IMG/VR virus record: IMGVR_UViG_3300049595_001870
Span: 1-64,000 of that record
DNA: 64,000 nucleotides
Strand: one strand, 5' to 3'
Origin: a virus
In this document: positions 1-6,585 of the stretch, in pieces
Numbering within the stretch: position 1 is the stretch's first letter
Layout of the letters: each line of letters opens with the position of its first letter
Translations under genes and position numbers: made by a program
Notes under the pieces: model-generated
Seen by the model: the letters and a program-made list of their open reading frames with translations, nothing else
What the model was told of the DNA's origin: nothing
The model's database searches: none

Positions 1-778
1 TCGGGGCAGTGCCTTGGATGCCCTGGAAGATCGGGCCTACCTGCGGGAGTTCGATCTGATCCACGCATCGCCGCCGTGCCAAGCACACACCCGGGCCAAG
101 CATCTGCGGGAAGCGCAGGGCGGGAAGAGCAAGTACGATGACCTGCTCACCCCAACCCTTGAGCTGCTGCGTGACTGCGGCGTGCCGTGGGTTGTGGAGA
201 ATGTGGTCGGCGCACCCGGGATGGAAGGTGCGGTGATCGAATGCGGCTCTGCCTACGGGCTCAAGGTCCGCAGGCATCGCCTGTTCCTGGCATCCTTCCC
301 GCTGGTCGGGTCGGGCTGCAAGCACAAGGAGCAAGGCAAACCCGTGGGCGTGTACCACACCATGGGGGACACATGCAAAGGCGTGTGCAAGAAGACGGGT
401 AAGTTGGTGATCGGTGGGTCCACTGCCAAGACGGTAGAGGAAGGCCGCGCCGCCATGGGGGTGACCCGCCTGATCTCTTGGAACGAACTAAAGGAAGGCT
501 TCCCGCCTGCGTACACTCGCCACGTTGGCGAGCAGGCGATGGCCTATCTGTTGCAGAGGGAGCCAGTCCGTGGGAGCAGTGTTCGACTTCAGAACGTACC
601 GGACTTTCGACAAGAGCGAGATCCTCACGCAGTGGATGTCCGATGTGGACACAAGCCTGCGGGAGAACGGGGATTCGTACAGCGGGTGCATCGGGATGCT
701 GACCGGAGCAATCCAATGGCATGCCCCGACGCTCGCCACGCAGGAAGAGGCGATTCAGTACGTCATGGAAAACCATGA
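1..778 (+). CDS. DNA (cytosine-5) methyltransferase, 5' partial
   Basis: The reading frame is open to the window edge, so the N-terminus with motif I is missing. Visible C5-methyltransferase motifs are ASPPCQAHT (motif IV, catalytic Cys) and WVVENVVG (motif VI). The enzyme would methylate C5 of cytosine in DNA, protecting phage DNA from restriction or marking it. Homology-like sequence ends near HVGEQAMAYLLQ (about position 555). The following roughly 75 codons are Arg-rich and look like out-of-frame reading of the next gene, so the true end may be near 560 with a lost stop or a frameshift. Family call is firm; the 3' end is not. Confidence 0.8.
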   Translation, partial: RGSALDALEDRAYLREFDLIHASPPCQAHTRAKHLREAQGGKSKYDDLLTPTLELLRDCGVPWVVENVVGAPGMEGAVIECGSAYGLKVRRHRLFLASFPLVGSGCKHKEQGKPVGVYHTMGDTCKGVCKKTGKLVIGGSTAKTVEEGRAAMGVTRLISWNELKEGFPPAYTRHVGEQAMAYLLQREPVRGSSVRLQNVPDFRQERDPHAVDVRCGHKPAGERGFVQRVHRDADRSNPMACPDARHAGRGDSVRHGKP

Positions 779-848
779 CAAGTGGGAGCCGCCAGTCGCC
801 GTGCAGTTTGCCGAGGGCTTTGTCATCGGCGGATGGTGTTCGTCGTAA
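570..848 (+). CDS. Hypothetical protein, about 92 aa
   Basis: No family recognised. The start taken is a GTG giving MGAVFDFRTYRTFDKSEIL; an in-frame ATG lies 45 bases upstream but reads through methyltransferase sequence. The product is acidic with aromatic residues and has normal composition, unlike the overlapping tail of the methyltransferase frame. Overlap with that frame is about 200 bases, which suggests a frameshift in the methyltransferase or an unusually long natural overlap. Confidence 0.5.
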   Translation: MGAVFDFRTYRTFDKSEILTQWMSDVDTSLRENGDSYSGCIGMLTGAIQWHAPTLATQEEAIQYVMENHDKWEPPVAVQFAEGFVIGGWCSS

Positions 849-864
849 CCCAGGAGCAGTTCAT

Positions 865-1107
865 ATGCCATACCCAGACAGTGAGTACCCCAGCCTCCTG
901 CGGGGGAGAGACAAGAGAGAGAGCCAGAGGTTGCTGGCGGCGGCACCGGAGATGCTTGCGACGCTGAAGCGGATGCGTGAAGTGTTTGAGCAGTTGGCAG
1001 ACGGCGACTGGCGGATGCTGGACGCTACCTATGTGGATCAACTTATCGAAAGCGATGGACTGCACGGCTGCGATCAGGCCATCGCCAAAGCAGAAGGGAG
1101 GGAGTGA
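865..1107 (+). CDS. Small phage protein, PYPDSEYP family, copy 1
   Basis: This 80-aa protein of unknown function begins MPYPDSEYPSLLRG and carries an RLLAAAPEMLATL helix typical of small phage early proteins. A clear paralogue begins at 59837 with an almost identical N-terminal 30 residues. An AGGAG ribosome-binding site precedes the ATG. The stop overlaps the next start (ATGA), so the two are translationally coupled. It heads the collinear duplicated block. Confidence 0.8.
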   Translation: MPYPDSEYPSLLRGRDKRESQRLLAAAPEMLATLKRMREVFEQLADGDWRMLDATYVDQLIESDGLHGCDQAIAKAEGRE

Positions 1108-1379
1108 TGAGTCATACGCCGGGGCCGTGGGGCATTCAGCCCGATGAGCGTGGCGGGCCGAGCGATACGGTCTATGCCTACGAAGATCAGCAGCAGCCTG
1201 TCGCTGAGATCGTATCCGGCGTTGTGGCCGACAGGTTCTTGGTGTCCGCAGCGCCGGATCTCCTGGCCGCCTTGATCCGGATGGACGAGGAGTTTGGCAC
1301 ACAGAACTACACCAAGTCTGCGGACGATGCGGTTATGATGGCCCAGGCTGCGATCAAGAAGGCATTTGGAGGTGAGTGA
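1107..1379 (+). CDS. HTPGPW-motif small phage protein, copy 1
   Basis: A 90-aa protein opening with SHTPGPW, a motif seen at the N-terminus of many small phage proteins of unknown function. A DLLAALIRM helix lies mid-protein. Start is the ATG overlapping the previous stop; GGGAGG lies upstream. Its paralogue at 60076 starts AHTPGTW and has the same internal AAPEMLAAL helix. It ends in GGE, because the ribosome-binding site of the next gene is embedded in the last codons. Confidence 0.75.
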   Translation: MSHTPGPWGIQPDERGGPSDTVYAYEDQQQPVAEIVSGVVADRFLVSAAPDLLAALIRMDEEFGTQNYTKSADDAVMMAQAAIKKAFGGE

Positions 1380-1741
1380 TGCCACGCAAGAAACGTCTCG
1401 CGCTGCGACAGATAGTAGATGATGACACCCCGTGGGTGGAGTACCCACTGGATATCGCCCTGCAATGCGGCGTCCTCAAGAAGAACCCACGCAAAGGCGA
1501 GTTCATCTACGTGCCGGGCGAGGACAACCACACCATCTTGGAGGCCAGCCTGGAGAAGCTGGGATTCACACCCCGCTACACCCAGTATTGGGTGCCCAAG
1601 CTCAGTCGCTGGCTGAAGAGCGACCAGTGGCCCAATGCCTTGGAGTGGGCGGGTGGCTTGTGGCCGGAGGGATCGGCGTGGCGACGTTACCAGACAGAAC
1701 CCATGGAGGGAACCAATGGCAAGGAGCGATCATTGGACTGA
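1379..1741 (+). CDS. Hypothetical protein, 120 aa
   Basis: No family recognised. N-terminus is basic (MPRKKRLALRQ), followed by a mixed, Trp-rich body (WVEYPL, YWVPKLSRWL, WAGGLWPEG). Start is the ATG overlapping the previous TGA, preceded by GGAGGTGAG. No counterpart at the same relative place in the right-hand array, so this gene is an insertion or loss between the two copies. Confidence 0.65.
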   Translation: MPRKKRLALRQIVDDDTPWVEYPLDIALQCGVLKKNPRKGEFIYVPGEDNHTILEASLEKLGFTPRYTQYWVPKLSRWLKSDQWPNALEWAGGLWPEGSAWRRYQTEPMEGTNGKERSLD

Positions 1742-1853
1742 CGAGTTGGTAGACAAGGCCGTTCGCCTGCTTGTGCTGGCGGAGGCTGAACTGAAGCATG
1801 TGGCGCCGGACCTTTACCAGGAGATCCGGCGTTTTCTTTTGGAGGACGCATGA
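1716..1853 (+). CDS. Hypothetical 45-aa protein, copy 1
   Basis: A 45-residue helical protein beginning MARSDHWTDELVDKAVRLL and ending EIRRFLLEDA. It is preceded by GGAGGG and is supported by a same-length paralogue at 60686 (ending KIRRFLLEEA), with a nearly identical DNA segment over the last 24 bases. Conservation of length and frame in both copies argues it is a real gene. It overlaps the 3' end of the previous gene by 26 bases. Function unknown. Confidence 0.7.
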   Translation: MARSDHWTDELVDKAVRLLVLAEAELKHVAPDLYQEIRRFLLEDA

Positions 1854-2032
1854 TCACAGTGACGCTGACCCTCACGGAGCTTGCCTATCTGCGGGCTGCC
1901 GTGGAGCGGGACATGGAGGATGCCCGAGACATCGTCATGTTCGGGGAAGATGAGTACGCCCAGGCTGCGTATGCCTCGGCGGTGGATATACTGCGGAAGT
2001 TGCCGACTGAGGCAGAAGCAATACCGTTTTGA
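1850..2032 (+). CDS. Hypothetical 60-aa protein, copy 1
   Basis: Begins MITVTLTLTELAYLRAAVERD; the start overlaps the preceding stop (ATGA). The right-hand array has a counterpart at 60479 beginning MINLTLSPTHFFYLLAAVRRD, so the two share the first 20 residues in pattern and then diverge. Probably a small helical protein. Function unknown. In the right array its order with the 45-aa gene is swapped. Confidence 0.7.
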   Translation: MITVTLTLTELAYLRAAVERDMEDARDIVMFGEDEYAQAAYASAVDILRKLPTEAEAIPF

Positions 2033-2042
2033 GGAGGGAGTG

Positions 2043-2264
2043 ATGAGCGTTGAATCTGTGCGTGCCAACATCATGGATGCCGTCAATCGCATCAAGCTGG
2101 AAGGTTGCCTGCCCACCATGCGCAGTGCCCTTCTGGTGTGGCAGCAGTATCTAACCGAGACGCAGCCCAGCGGACTATCCGCGGCTGACAAGAAGGGCTA
2201 TGCCGACGAGCATAAGCGTGTGCAGTGGCTGTTGACCGAGGTGTTTCCAGAGGGAGGTGAGTGA
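2043..2264 (+). CDS. Hypothetical protein, 73 aa
   Basis: Starts MSVESVRANIMDAVNRIKL after GGAGGGAG at a good distance. The product is helical and acidic and ends EGGE because the downstream ribosome-binding site is embedded. No family recognised. The upstream in-frame extension lies inside the previous gene and is not used. Confidence 0.65.
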   Translation: MSVESVRANIMDAVNRIKLEGCLPTMRSALLVWQQYLTETQPSGLSAADKKGYADEHKRVQWLLTEVFPEGGE

Positions 2265-2482
2265 TGACCTTAAAGATCGGTGACTACCACATGCCTGACC
2301 CAGATGCGGTCGGGCAGTCCGAGTACCGTGCGTTGTACGATTTGCTGGAGTCCGTGGCAGACGGCGGAAGCGCAAGCACAAGCACTGTCGCTGATCATGG
2401 CGAGGCCGTTGCTGTGCTGGAAGAAGTGAAGAGTTGGTGTGATTCCTTGATCGACAAACTACTGCACGTTCACGGGAGGTGA
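2264..2482 (+). CDS. Hypothetical protein, 72 aa
   Basis: Begins MTLKIGDYHMPDPDAVGQSE. Start ATG overlaps the previous TGA and follows GGAGGTGAG. Acidic, with helical segments and a Ser/Thr-rich middle. No family recognised. Confidence 0.65.
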   Translation: MTLKIGDYHMPDPDAVGQSEYRALYDLLESVADGGSASTSTVADHGEAVAVLEEVKSWCDSLIDKLLHVHGR

Positions 2483-2485
2483 GTG

Positions 2486-2887
2486 ATGGCTAAGAAGAAG
2501 ACTGCGGCCAAGAAGACTGACGCTGCTGAGTACAGGTTCTTAGATGAGGTTCGCAAGAAAGTGCCACACCTGCTAGAGCAGGCGGCTTCCTTACTGCCGT
2601 TCGATGATGTGATCACGGAGCATTGGTGCGATGCAGACGAGGACTGCATCGGCATCGGGTTCGACCTGGACGGGCGGGTGTGCCCATCCGGCGTGTACTC
2701 TTTGTATGGCGCCCGCATCCATGCCGACCGGGTCATCATGTTTACCGACATGTACACACCCGAGAACGAGTGTGTCCGCGAGCAGTATGAGAGCGACATG
2801 CCCCGGCTGTGGGCGTTCCTTCGGCAGATCCCCAGGCCGATGCATTCTTTTGGCGTGTGGACTGCGTCCCTTAATGGAGGTGAGTGA
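2486..2887 (+). CDS. Lys-rich N-terminus hypothetical protein, 133 aa
   Basis: Begins MAKKKTAAKKTDAAEY, a basic leader resembling the N-termini of the next gene and of the protein at 61295. The body contains acidic stretches (CDADEDCIGIGFDLDG) and aromatic residues. Start chosen as the ATG three codons into a GTG-started frame, after GGAGGTGAG. Function unknown; the basic leader could contact nucleic acid, but this is inference. Confidence 0.7.
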   Translation: MAKKKTAAKKTDAAEYRFLDEVRKKVPHLLEQAASLLPFDDVITEHWCDADEDCIGIGFDLDGRVCPSGVYSLYGARIHADRVIMFTDMYTPENECVREQYESDMPRLWAFLRQIPRPMHSFGVWTASLNGGE

Positions 2888-3225
2888 TGGCTAAGAAGAA
2901 GCGACCCGAGGTTTGGGCCCCGCAGTTTGGCTGCTGGTCGGAGACTAGCAGTGTCGATCCGCACCCGGCCTGCGAGCTTTTGGGGCTGTTCCTGTCCGAC
3001 GCCAGTGCCATGCAGACGGTACGCATGTGTCATGCCCTGTACTACTCTGGCGATCAGGCGATTGACCCCAGCGAGGAGCGGCATGACAGCATCCGCTGGT
3101 TTGTGCGTGGCGCGGATGGTGAGAGGCAGGAGGTTTCACCGCCGTTCGCATGGGCGGAGGCACGCTGGGTTGTCCCCCTGGCTGGAGCTTGGGACAAGGC
3201 ACATGGATTAACAAAAGGGAGGTGA
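2887..3225 (+). CDS. Lys-rich N-terminus hypothetical protein, 112 aa
   Basis: Begins MAKKKRPEVWAPQFGCW and overlaps the previous stop by the usual ATGA. Rich in Trp and charged residues. The shared MAKKK opening with the previous gene may come from duplication of the junction region rather than of the whole gene. No family recognised. Confidence 0.65.
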   Translation: MAKKKRPEVWAPQFGCWSETSSVDPHPACELLGLFLSDASAMQTVRMCHALYYSGDQAIDPSEERHDSIRWFVRGADGERQEVSPPFAWAEARWVVPLAGAWDKAHGLTKGR

Positions 3226-3228
3226 GCG

Positions 3229-3489
3229 ATGGACGGTTGGGTTAGCTTCTTCGACCGGCTGCCCGTGGCTGGTCAGACAATCTACTACTACGGGCCTGAC
3301 ATCGGCGTATGGCGTGGCACGTATGCATACGCCCCTGACGATCCGGTGTCTCACCACCTGATCCACTGCGGGGAATCGCCCGGCGTGGTAGATCGCATGG
3401 ATGCTCCGTGGTGGCAGCCGTTCGCCGGGCAGGACAAGCCAGCCGCGCCGACTGCGCCGTACCCTAGCGATTACCCTGGAGGTGAGTGA
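3229..3489 (+). CDS. DUF551-like small phage protein
   Basis: An 86-aa protein with the layout of the DUF551 phage family: an N-terminal aromatic plus FFDRLPVAGQTIYYY strand region, a central turn, and a C-terminal WWQPF motif. Members are common in phage early regions and have no known role. Start ATG follows GGAGGTGAG. The C-terminus PGGE is set by the next ribosome-binding site. The match is by eye and moderate. Confidence 0.6.
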   Translation: MDGWVSFFDRLPVAGQTIYYYGPDIGVWRGTYAYAPDDPVSHHLIHCGESPGVVDRMDAPWWQPFAGQDKPAAPTAPYPSDYPGGE

Positions 3490-3767
3490 TGAAAGCCGCC
3501 AAGATTTACCGCCGGTCCATCGCAGATTGCGGTGCGTCCCACCGATGCGCCGAGCTGACCTTACACTTCGGCGCCCCCTACGCACTGCATGATGTTTGGG
3601 GCACCCGATACGGCTGGGAGCATCGGCGTCTAGGCCCGTCCGATCTGCCGCTTGGATGCCTGAACCAACCCTGGATAGGCCCGGCCGTAGTCTGGTATCC
3701 GGCGGGCAACTGGATGCTACCGCCCGATGACACCCGAAGCCTGGAGAAGCAAGATGAAGAAGTCTGA
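3489..3767 (+). CDS. Hypothetical protein, 92 aa
   Basis: Begins MKAAKIYRRSIADCGASHRC. The middle has several aromatic and Pro residues (RYGWEHRRLGPSDLPLG). Coupled to its neighbours at both ends. No family recognised and no counterpart seen in the right array. Confidence 0.6.
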   Translation: MKAAKIYRRSIADCGASHRCAELTLHFGAPYALHDVWGTRYGWEHRRLGPSDLPLGCLNQPWIGPAVVWYPAGNWMLPPDDTRSLEKQDEEV

Positions 3768-4041
3768 ATTTGCCGTTGAGCTTCACGCCTGGGAGAAGAA
3801 GTATTTCGACCTTGTCTGGTATGCCCGCACCACGCCGGACAATCCGGTCAGCGCGGCGGGGCGCAAGCGGGTAGAGGCGGCATGGTCTGCCGACCTAGAA
3901 GAGCTGCGGTCTGATGACAGCAACTGGCAGCACGGCTTCAACAGCGGATGCCTTGCCGCATTCCGTTTGGTGCAGGGCCTGCTTGGCCGTGAGGCGGATG
4001 CAGAGTTTGCGAGGGAGCAGTTTCCTTTCTTGGATACGTGA
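3754..4041 (+). CDS. Hypothetical protein, 95 aa
   Basis: Begins MKKSEFAVELHAWEKKYFDL; the ATG nine codons into the frame is preferred because GGAG lies just upstream. Contains WQHGFNSGCLAAFRLVQGL, a segment typical of small conserved phage proteins. Mostly helical. Function unknown. It overlaps the previous gene by 14 bases. Confidence 0.65.
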   Translation: MKKSEFAVELHAWEKKYFDLVWYARTTPDNPVSAAGRKRVEAAWSADLEELRSDDSNWQHGFNSGCLAAFRLVQGLLGREADAEFAREQFPFLDT

Positions 4042-4052
4042 GGAGGTGAGTG

Positions 4053-4286
4053 ATGGATGGCTGGATAACTTACGGCCCGAGGTGTGTGCGCCCATTTGAG
4101 TCGGCCGCTTTGTACTCCGAAGCTCGGCAACGTGTGCTGGCTTCCCCCAGGCTGGCGAAGTACATGGACATCCTTCTAGCGGAGGGATGGGCCGACGAGG
4201 ATCACCTGCGTTGGGTGATCCGCGGGAAGGTGAGTGAGATTGTGGCGTGGGCCGATCAGATCAGGAGGGATAGCGTTGATGGATGA
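4053..4286 (+). CDS. Hypothetical protein, 77 aa
   Basis: Begins MDGWITYGPRCVRPF after AGGAGGTGAG. A helical C-terminal half includes WVIRGKVSEIVAWADQIRR. No family recognised. Confidence 0.6.
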   Translation: MDGWITYGPRCVRPFESAALYSEARQRVLASPRLAKYMDILLAEGWADEDHLRWVIRGKVSEIVAWADQIRRDSVDG

Positions 4287-4641
4287 CCTTGATGTTGTGC
4301 AATGGTTCTTTGACCTGGACCGTGTCGGTTCTTGTTTCAACTGGCCGGTCAGTGTGCCGTCGCTGGTGACTGGCAAGCGTGCGATTGATGCTGCGATCAC
4401 CTCCAAGGCTTCGGCCGACGATGTGCTGGCTGCGTATCTCAAGCTCGCCAGTGCGGTTGGCCCCACGGTGATGACCTCGCTGCTGCAAAGCGACGATGCC
4501 TTCCCCGAGGTCAATCATTCCGGCAAGCCCACACCGCCAGCCGATGGCAAGGTGACGTTGTATGTCGATCCCCATGGCAAGCGGGTGGTGGCCGAGGTTG
4601 TGTTGACCTACGGTGTTCCATCCAAGTTCAGCGTTGCATAA
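4279..4641 (+). CDS. Hypothetical protein, 120 aa, copy 1
   Basis: Begins MDDLDVVQWFFDLDRVGSC. It shares with the protein at 62498 an acidic DDLDVV/TDIEVL opening followed by FF, and an ASADDVLAAYLKLASAVGP segment (ASPEDVVKAIELVLTAVGP in the other). Both sit just upstream of the membrane peptide and recombinase, so they are positional paralogues. The C-terminal half is beta-rich (VTLYVDPHGKRVVAEVVL). Function unknown. Confidence 0.7.
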   Translation: MDDLDVVQWFFDLDRVGSCFNWPVSVPSLVTGKRAIDAAITSKASADDVLAAYLKLASAVGPTVMTSLLQSDDAFPEVNHSGKPTPPADGKVTLYVDPHGKRVVAEVVLTYGVPSKFSVA

Positions 4642-4652
4642 GGAGATTCCCT

Positions 4653-4727
4653 ATGGGCACGGATGCCCCAGTGATTCTGGAGTTGGTGATCGTTGTGTTG
4701 CGTATCCTTGTGGAGATCATTCGATGA
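4653..4727 (+). CDS. Tiny membrane peptide, 24 aa
   Basis: Reads MGTDAPVILELVIVVLRILV and ends EIIR. Almost all of it is one hydrophobic helix. AAGGAGA lies upstream. Its stop overlaps the start of a second tiny membrane peptide. Too short for certainty, but its position between coupled genes supports translation. Confidence 0.4.
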   Translation: MGTDAPVILELVIVVLRILVEIIR

Positions 4728-4798
4728 GCGAAGTTGCGGACTTCATGGTGGCAGTGGTGATCATTGGTGGCATGTTGTTCTGGTCCTCCTACAGGTGA
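4724..4798 (+). CDS. Tiny membrane peptide before recombinase, copy 1
   Basis: A 24-aa peptide, MSEVADFMVAVVIIGGMLFW plus SSYR, that is one transmembrane helix ending in an aromatic-Trp-Ser cap. The second array has a same-sized peptide (62914) ending LYWSGQ in the same position, directly before the recombinase. Conservation of length, hydrophobicity and place in both copies is good evidence for a real gene. Role unknown. Confidence 0.55.
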   Translation: MSEVADFMVAVVIIGGMLFWSSYR

Positions 4799-4802
4799 AC
4801 CA

Positions 4803-5573
4803 ATGCTGTACGGTTACTGCCGGGTAAGCACGGACATGCAGGAAGCCTCATCCGAGGCACAGCAGGCGGCGCTGGAGGAGTACGCCAAGCGTACGAATCA
4901 GACGCTGGCCGAGATGTTTTCCGATGAGGATGTCAGCGGGTCCGTGCCCCTGCGTGACCGGCCGTCAGGCAAGCGGATGTGGGATCGGCTGCAACGGGGC
5001 GACACGGTGGTGGTCACCACCAGGGACCGCGGCTTCCGCTCCCTGGTCGATGCGGCCACCACGCTGATGCTCTGGCGGGAGCAGGGGATCAGGCTGCACA
5101 TCATTGACTTCCCCGTGGATCTCACCACGGACGAGGGGGAACTGGTGTTCCTCCAGGGTGCGGTGTTCTCCCAGTACGAACGGAAGATGATCGGGAGGCG
5201 GATCAAGCGCGGCATCGACCACCGAAAGAAGACGGGCCAGCCCTATGGCGGGACCAGACCGTGGGGCTGGATACGCACGGATCAGAAGTGGGTGCCGCTA
5301 CCCAAGGAGCGGGCTTCCGGCAACCGCATGCTCGTCATGCGCCGGGCTGGGTGTTCTTGGAACACTATCGCCGTCGCTTGTATGGATTGCCGGAAGCCCG
5401 AGGTGAGGAAGAACGGTTCCGGGTACTACCACGTTGCCGATGTTCGCACTCTTGTACGGGCGGCCGAAGCCGGATATCCAAAGATTGCGCCAGTTTTCTG
5501 GCGAGATCCCGGCTGCGGACAGAAGCTAGACGAACTGAAATCTGTTGCTCCTCTGCTATTTTCCGCAGAGTGA
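4803..5573 (+). CDS. Serine recombinase (resolvase/invertase type), copy 1
   Basis: 256 aa. The N-terminal catalytic domain (about residues 1-140) opens YGYCRVSTDMQ, with Ser9 as predicted nucleophile. It also shows DEDVSG, RPSGKRMWDRL, GDTVVVTTRDRGFRS and the YERKMIGRRIKRG helix. The C-terminal part (about 140-256) lacks the long zinc-ribbon region of large serine integrases but has a helix-turn-helix-like stretch (MRRAGCSWNTIA). It would cut and rejoin DNA at paired sites through a phosphoserine link. The ATG gives the standard N-terminus. Its last 209 bases are antisense to the sigma factor. It is roughly half identical to the recombinase at 62982. Confidence 0.9.
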   Translation: MLYGYCRVSTDMQEASSEAQQAALEEYAKRTNQTLAEMFSDEDVSGSVPLRDRPSGKRMWDRLQRGDTVVVTTRDRGFRSLVDAATTLMLWREQGIRLHIIDFPVDLTTDEGELVFLQGAVFSQYERKMIGRRIKRGIDHRKKTGQPYGGTRPWGWIRTDQKWVPLPKERASGNRMLVMRRAGCSWNTIAVACMDCRKPEVRKNGSGYYHVADVRTLVRAAEAGYPKIAPVFWRDPGCGQKLDELKSVAPLLFSAE

Positions 5574-5982
5574 GCGAGTCTTCAAACCGACTCTGCGCCA
5601 ACTCCCTGTCCTCCTCGGGCAGGTCTTCGATGGCCAGCCGCAGGTAGTCGGGATGCTCCGTGATCGGCAGCAGTTGCTCGGCCTCCATGAGCGAGAGCTT
5701 CCACTCGCACGGCTGCCGGGTAGCCCGCTTGATCCACTTGTACATGGCGTTCATTATCGCCCGTGCGAAGTAGGCTTTCGGATACGGGAGCCGGGACTGA
5801 TCGTATGTACGGGCGGCCTTGGTCAGGGCGAGGAATCCCTCGGACTGAAGGTCTGGGAACAGCACGCCACGCTGCCAGCTCGGGCGGGTCTGAACAAAAA
5901 ACTTGGCCAGCATTGAGGCCAATGGCATGTACTCAACGACGTAGTTTTGTCGTTTCTTGGAGAGCTTGGATCTTACTTGCAT
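5365..5982 (-). CDS. Sigma-70-like RNA polymerase sigma factor, copy 1
   Basis: 205 aa. Region 2 is visible: NYVVEYMPLASMLAKFF, then DLQSEGFLALTKAARTYD (core binding) and YFARAIMNAMYKWIKR (-10 recognition). Region 4 is a helix-turn-helix near residues 137-170 (LTLRKIAEEQQISVRLASVR). The basic tail after residue 172 may be non-essential. Region 4 is encoded entirely on the strand opposite the recombinase 3' end. It would direct host polymerase to phage promoters; targets are not known. It is the last gene of the leftward block and overlaps the upstream membrane gene by 50 bases. Confidence 0.8.
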   Translation of the reverse strand: MQVRSKLSKKRQNYVVEYMPLASMLAKFFVQTRPSWQRGVLFPDLQSEGFLALTKAARTYDQSRLPYPKAYFARAIMNAMYKWIKRATRQPCEWKLSLMEAEQLLPITEHPDYLRLAIEDLPEEDRELAQSRFEDSLTLRKIAEEQQISVRLASVRSRDLARKLAQSLDIRLRPPVQECEHRQRGSTRNRSSSPRASGNPYKRRR

Positions 5983-6157
5983 GTTCGTCTAGTCGATGTT
6001 CATGCTCGCGCAGAATGTCGCGCAGCTCATCGACAACTTCGGGCAGGCCCTGCACGGCGCTCGCAATCACAGCCACCTTGGCGTGGATGCTGAACGCCCA
6101 CGGGATGACCGCGCAAGCGCAGGTCAATATCACCATCCAGAACTCAAGCTCCATCAT
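5933..6157 (-). CDS. Small membrane protein with coiled coil (holin or spanin candidate)
   Basis: 74 aa. Residues 5-25 form one hydrophobic helix (FWMVILTCACAVIPWAFSI); the rest is a charged amphipathic helix (VVDELRDILREHEHRLDEH). GGAGG precedes tandem ATGs. Single-span proteins with a coiled coil occur among phage lysis accessories, and the neighbours include other small membrane proteins and proteases. No signature proves a holin. Confidence 0.6.
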   Translation of the reverse strand: MMELEFWMVILTCACAVIPWAFSIHAKVAVIASAVQGLPEVVDELRDILREHEHRLDEHASKIQALQETTKLRR

Positions 6158-6383
6158 CCGCCCTCCGGATCATGCTCACTAGCATCAGCCCTGCGTACGG
6201 ATGCAGGGATCCCTCTTCCACATGCAATTTCACCATGCGTCGGGCTCGGTCGGCTTCGTCGGGCGGGTACTGATAGACGTAAGTGTGGCCGTCGTAGCAG
6301 GCGATAGCTCGGTTAATGCGTCGTACGCCGCGCTTTGAACGTGCCTCAAATCCTTGCGATTTAAAATCCATTTCGTTATCCAC
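6144..6383 (-). CDS. Hypothetical protein, 79 aa
   Basis: Starts with GTG (MDNEMDFKSQGF) or the ATG four codons later. Contains ACYDGHTYVYQYPPDEADRA and a helical end. No family recognised. It overlaps the end of the upstream membrane gene by about 150 bases in another frame; normal composition here favours this frame as coding. Confidence 0.5.
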   Translation of the reverse strand: MDNEMDFKSQGFEARSKRGVRRINRAIACYDGHTYVYQYPPDEADRARRMVKLHVEEGSLHPYAGLMLVSMIRRADDGA

Positions 6384-6550
6384 GCGCTGATTACCGAGAT
6401 GAGGATGGGCAGCACCAACACCAGGAACACCGAGCCGACTTCGGGGTGGCCCTGGACGAACGCCTGCCGCATCGCCTGCCGCCGCTTCCGACCCGCCAGT
6501 GGGGCGAAGACCAGCCCGAGCAGGGCGATCTCCTCTGAATGCTGGCTCAT
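6230..6550 (-). CDS. Single-span membrane protein, 106 aa
   Basis: Start is the ATG giving MSQHSEEIALLGLVFAPLAG. A basic segment (AGRKRRQAMRQ) is followed by a strong membrane helix (FLVLVLPILISVISAWI). After about residue 70 the sequence becomes Thr/Ser/Pro-rich and overlaps the next gene, so the real C-terminus may be shorter if a frameshift exists. Possible lysis or membrane-remodelling role is inference from context. Confidence 0.5.
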   Translation of the reverse strand: MSQHSEEIALLGLVFAPLAGRKRRQAMRQAFVQGHPEVGSVFLVLVLPILISVISAWITKWILNRKDLRHVQSAAYDALTELSPATTATLTSISTRPTKPTEPDAW

Positions 6551-6585
6551 GCCACGGGCACCAGTGTCCCGCAGGCAGTCGAAGA

